Origin: Amoeboradix gromovi
Lineage: Eukaryota; Sanchytriomycota; Sanchytriomycetes; Sanchytriales; Sanchytriaceae
Direction of reading: 5' to 3'
DNA: 10,092 nucleotides
Assembly: GCA_018985225.1 (NCBI GenBank)
Contig: JADGIF010000362.1
Coordinates: forward strand, 1 to 10,092
Made by a program: the position numbers and the translations under genes. Shown piece by piece: positions 8,122 through 10,092 of the stretch (the stretch's first letter is position 1; every line of letters starts with the position of its first letter). The notes below the pieces were generated by a model that ran no database searches, was not told where the DNA came from, and saw only the letters and a program-made list of their open reading frames with translations.

Positions 8122-8397
8122 ACAAATAAATCAGTAACATCTACAAACTATTCTTGATCAGAATGAACTACCTTACTGCTAGTGCATTAATAAATTTATC
8201 ACTTATGGATATACCGACGTCAGTAGATGTCAGTTTTTGTTCAGACAACCGACATCGGACCTAAACCCATGTTTACTGTTCAAGTGGCAAGAAATGTAAC
8301 ACACCACTGAGGGAGCACAGCGATACGAATTATGACCCTATCATGTGGCACGGCAAATATAAGACTAGACTAACTCGTATTTAAAGATCTTCTTCTG
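8122..8397. other. Intergenic stretch after PAK, no supported gene
   Basis: The plus strand has a 33-codon ATG ORF from 8163 to TAA 8262-8264. The frame then stays open to a second TAA at 8382-8384 (73 codons in all, one internal stop), with no recognisable product. The part around 8210-8260 is richer in G+C than its surroundings and contains GATGTC (8226-8231) and its inverted copy GACATC (8251-8256), with CCGACGTC/GACATCGG arms just outside. This could form a weak hairpin. Nothing else is seen. Confidence 0.3.
8125..8130 (+). terminator. Candidate poly(A) signal AATAAA for PAK
   Basis: An AATAAA starts four bases after the PAK stop codon. It would imply an extremely short 3' untranslated region. 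The position is plausible for a compact genome, but the hexamer is common by chance. Confidence 0.25.
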
Positions 8398-8843
8398 TTA
8401 TACCAATTTTCTTTCAATACTTTCAATCCCCTCTTCAAAATTAAACTAGAAGACCCTGCATCTCGTTCAAATACATGAGGTCTTTAAGTATCCAAGCAAA
8501 AGGTGCATTTTCTTAGACGGTACTCTTTTCTAGACTCATTTTGTAATGCTATACTAACATCATTACTCTTATCTATTTCTTTGAACTGTAATAGTGATAT
8601 TTTATTTGAAATAAAGATTGGATGAAAGAGTAAGAGAATAGCTGTACAAAATATTTATTCTCCTTTTACACTCGTCAACTCCGCAGCTAGCTGAATGTCC
8701 ACTCTTCTCTTAAATCCATAAAGTAATAAAGCTGAAATAATATTCCAAGTTGTTACAGAAAGTTAGTCCAGTTTTTATATTTGATGTCCTATGTGCTTAA
8801 ATTGTGTATTATAGGGGCATTGGACAAAATGAGTTACGTTGGA
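8398..8843 (-). pseudogene. Probable decayed RasGEF (Cdc25-type) domain
   Basis: Reading the minus strand gives RasGEF-like blocks in the correct order but in three frames. Frame A (8843-8484) has LSVTTWNII and FKRRV at 8762-8700, like the LSxWV..IL...RRV block, then LLQFKEI at 8594-8574 and EYR at 8525-8517, like LxxFxEL...NFxxYR. Frame B (from 8506) reads APFAWILKDLMYLNE, like PFLGxYLxDLTFIxE. Frame C (from 8445) reads FNFEEGIESI, like LINFEKRRxI. Frames A to B and B to C are each explained by one extra base, at about 8507 and 8443. Stops lie at 8777-8775, 8765-8763 and 8657-8655. The usual middle part with LNNFNSLMAI is missing. Neither single-base shift fits a GT-AG intron, so decay is favoured over splicing. 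RasGEF domains activate Ras-family GTPases. The match is from memory of the family pattern and has not been tested by search. Confidence 0.42.
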
Positions 8844-8965
8844 TTAATAGGACAGTAGTAGTCAGAAGAGTCATTTTGATGAGGAAATGCAACCCGGTTT
8901 AGCTGCAACTAGTTGAGTCATCAAATACTTAAAAACAAAAAAAAATAAAATTTATAAATCATTTA

Positions 8966-10092
8966 CTAGACATGCGCAAATCTTTCACTGATCATCGAGT
9001 TGTACTTCGAATTGATGTCATCAAAACATGTTTTTTGAGTATCAGTCAATTTCACAGCCTCACTATTTTTAAGAGTAGGATTTTTTGGATACTCACCCGA
9101 TTCTAAAGTCTCTCTCAAAAATTCAATTCTAGAAATATATCCGATACCTAAAATTCTAGAAGTGGCATCATACTCTACTCGAATTTTCGGAAACGACAAG
9201 AGAAATAATATGCCTGCCATGTCAATAACCTTTACTCCAGAATTTTTGATTAAATCCTCCATCGGTTTATCTATCAATACAATGTCTTCACCATCCCTGA
9301 ATTCACGGTGTATACAATGTTTCGATGCAGCAGCCAATACAGCAAGAATCTTATTTTTATGATAAGCAAAACCTGAGGTTAATAAATAGTCAAAGTCAGT
9401 CAAGTGGTAATGAAACCCATTGTGGTGCAATACAGTGTTCTCATTTGGTGGTCCCATTATCCAATCCAAGTATTGCCCAAGTCGTTCAAAGTTATATTCG
9501 GAAATGTAATTTGAGACTCTGTCATTCAAAACATAGCTCAAAGTAAGTTGATTTCTAGACAAGTGACTTCTTATTTTAAGTAACACATACTTCGAAGCTA
9601 GCTTTGGAGGGGTTACCATTAGGAAATACATCCAGGAATCGCTGGTCAAAATCGGAAAATATTTCTTGCATAGATTTAAATCTGGTCTCAAGCAAAATCT
9701 GTTAATAATATAGGCCCTAAAATCAGTACGATCTCCCTCTCTAACGATGTTCATTTGTCTATTAAGCGATACCTCATCCAAAACATCAACTACTGGAATG
9801 TATATTCCGTCTATAACAGAACTATCGCCAGTGTGTAGATGAAGTAATGGCCAAAGTGCTGCTAAAAACTGAATAATTTTCGGACCATTACTTGAGATAT
9901 CTGAAAGAACATCGTTGATTCTATCTGGTTCGTTTTTCAAATTATTTAAAAGTTCAAAGTCACTGTTGCTGAGTGCAGATACAGAGTCACTGTAGCCGAT
10001 TGCAGGTACAGAGTCTGATTGAATCGCACCTATCAGTGGAACCTTTTCCTCGGGAATTTTGCCTCTACTAAAGAAACAGAGTGCAATTGATA
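8966..10092 (-). CDS. Unrecognised protein, 5' end beyond the window
   Basis: The frame is open from the right edge to TAG 8968-8966, giving at least 374 residues. No ATG-initiated start need lie inside the window: the frame continues through 10092 with SIALCFFSRGKIPEEK at its visible beginning. I do not recognise the family. It looks soluble and mostly alpha-helical. Noticeable segments are a hydrophobic IIQFLAALWPLLHL, SDSWMYFLMVTPPKLASKYVL, a His-rich VLHHNGFHYHLTDFDYLL, and a charged C-terminus. There is no signal peptide, zinc finger or kinase motif in the visible part. Its 3' end is followed at once by A-runs near 8933-8950 (T-runs on its own strand), and downstream on the same strand lies the RasGEF-like relic. 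Whether the two were once one gene cannot be decided here. Confidence 0.85.
   Translation of the reverse strand, partial: SIALCFFSRGKIPEEKVPLIGAIQSDSVPAIGYSDSVSALSNSDFELLNNLKNEPDRINDVLSDISSNGPKIIQFLAALWPLLHLHTGDSSVIDGIYIPVVDVLDEVSLNRQMNIVREGDRTDFRAYIINRFCLRPDLNLCKKYFPILTSDSWMYFLMVTPPKLASKYVLLKIRSHLSRNQLTLSYVLNDRVSNYISEYNFERLGQYLDWIMGPPNENTVLHHNGFHYHLTDFDYLLTSGFAYHKNKILAVLAAASKHCIHREFRDGEDIVLIDKPMEDLIKNSGVKVIDMAGILFLLSFPKIRVEYDATSRILGIGYISRIEFLRETLESGEYPKNPTLKNSEAVKLTDTQKTCFDDINSKYNSMISERFAHV

Noticed and set aside
1-10092. tRNA or rRNA genes, CRISPR arrays, tandem repeats, terminal inverted repeats
   Set aside because: None was found by eye. A TTCAAAT stretch near 8466 resembles a tRNA T-loop, but its flanks do not pair.

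Overview
The window is eukaryotic nuclear DNA. It carries a separase, a p21-activated kinase (PAK) interrupted by a GT-AG intron, a single-finger C2H2 protein resembling the fungal Con7 family, and a divergent cystathionine beta-synthase-like protein. Genes start at ATG, end at TAA or TAG, show no Shine-Dalgarno logic, and sit in AT-rich DNA with short spacers. The Con7-like finger and a 21-base intron suggest a fungus, or a close relative of fungi, with a compact and reduced genome (an early-branching or endoparasitic lineage such as Rozellomycota/microsporidia relatives is plausible). That placement is inference.

Layout. Positions 1-987 hold no convincing gene. They contain a minus-strand frame broken by two stops (1-351), a 52-codon hydrophobic ORF on the plus strand antisense to it (252-410), and plus-strand open fragments at 537-927 that may be a small spliced gene or a relic. 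Minus strand 988-4107 is a complete, compact separase with its catalytic His and Cys. A 143-base divergent spacer separates it from a plus-strand gene at 4251-5150. That gene keeps the paired CBS domains of cystathionine beta-synthase but has only a shrunken remnant of the PLP-dependent catalytic domain. Next come the Con7-like zinc-finger gene (5383-5904) and the PAK gene (6037-8121), whose kinase domain is continuous only if 7879-7899 is spliced out.

Positions 8122-8965 look intergenic, but the minus strand of 8398-8843 reads, in shifted frames with stops, like the motif order of a RasGEF (Cdc25-type) domain. I interpret it as a probable pseudogene. From 8966 to the right edge runs the 3' part of a minus-strand gene that I do not recognise.

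Functionally there is a cell-cycle protease (separase), a Cdc42/Rac effector kinase (PAK), a probable transcription factor and a probable metabolite-sensing or pseudoenzyme protein. They share no obvious pathway, and the order looks like ordinary eukaryotic gene order rather than a functional cluster. The points most worth checking are the 21-nt intron, the apparent cystathionine beta-synthase pseudoenzyme with its possible remnant upstream of the ATG, and the RasGEF relic.
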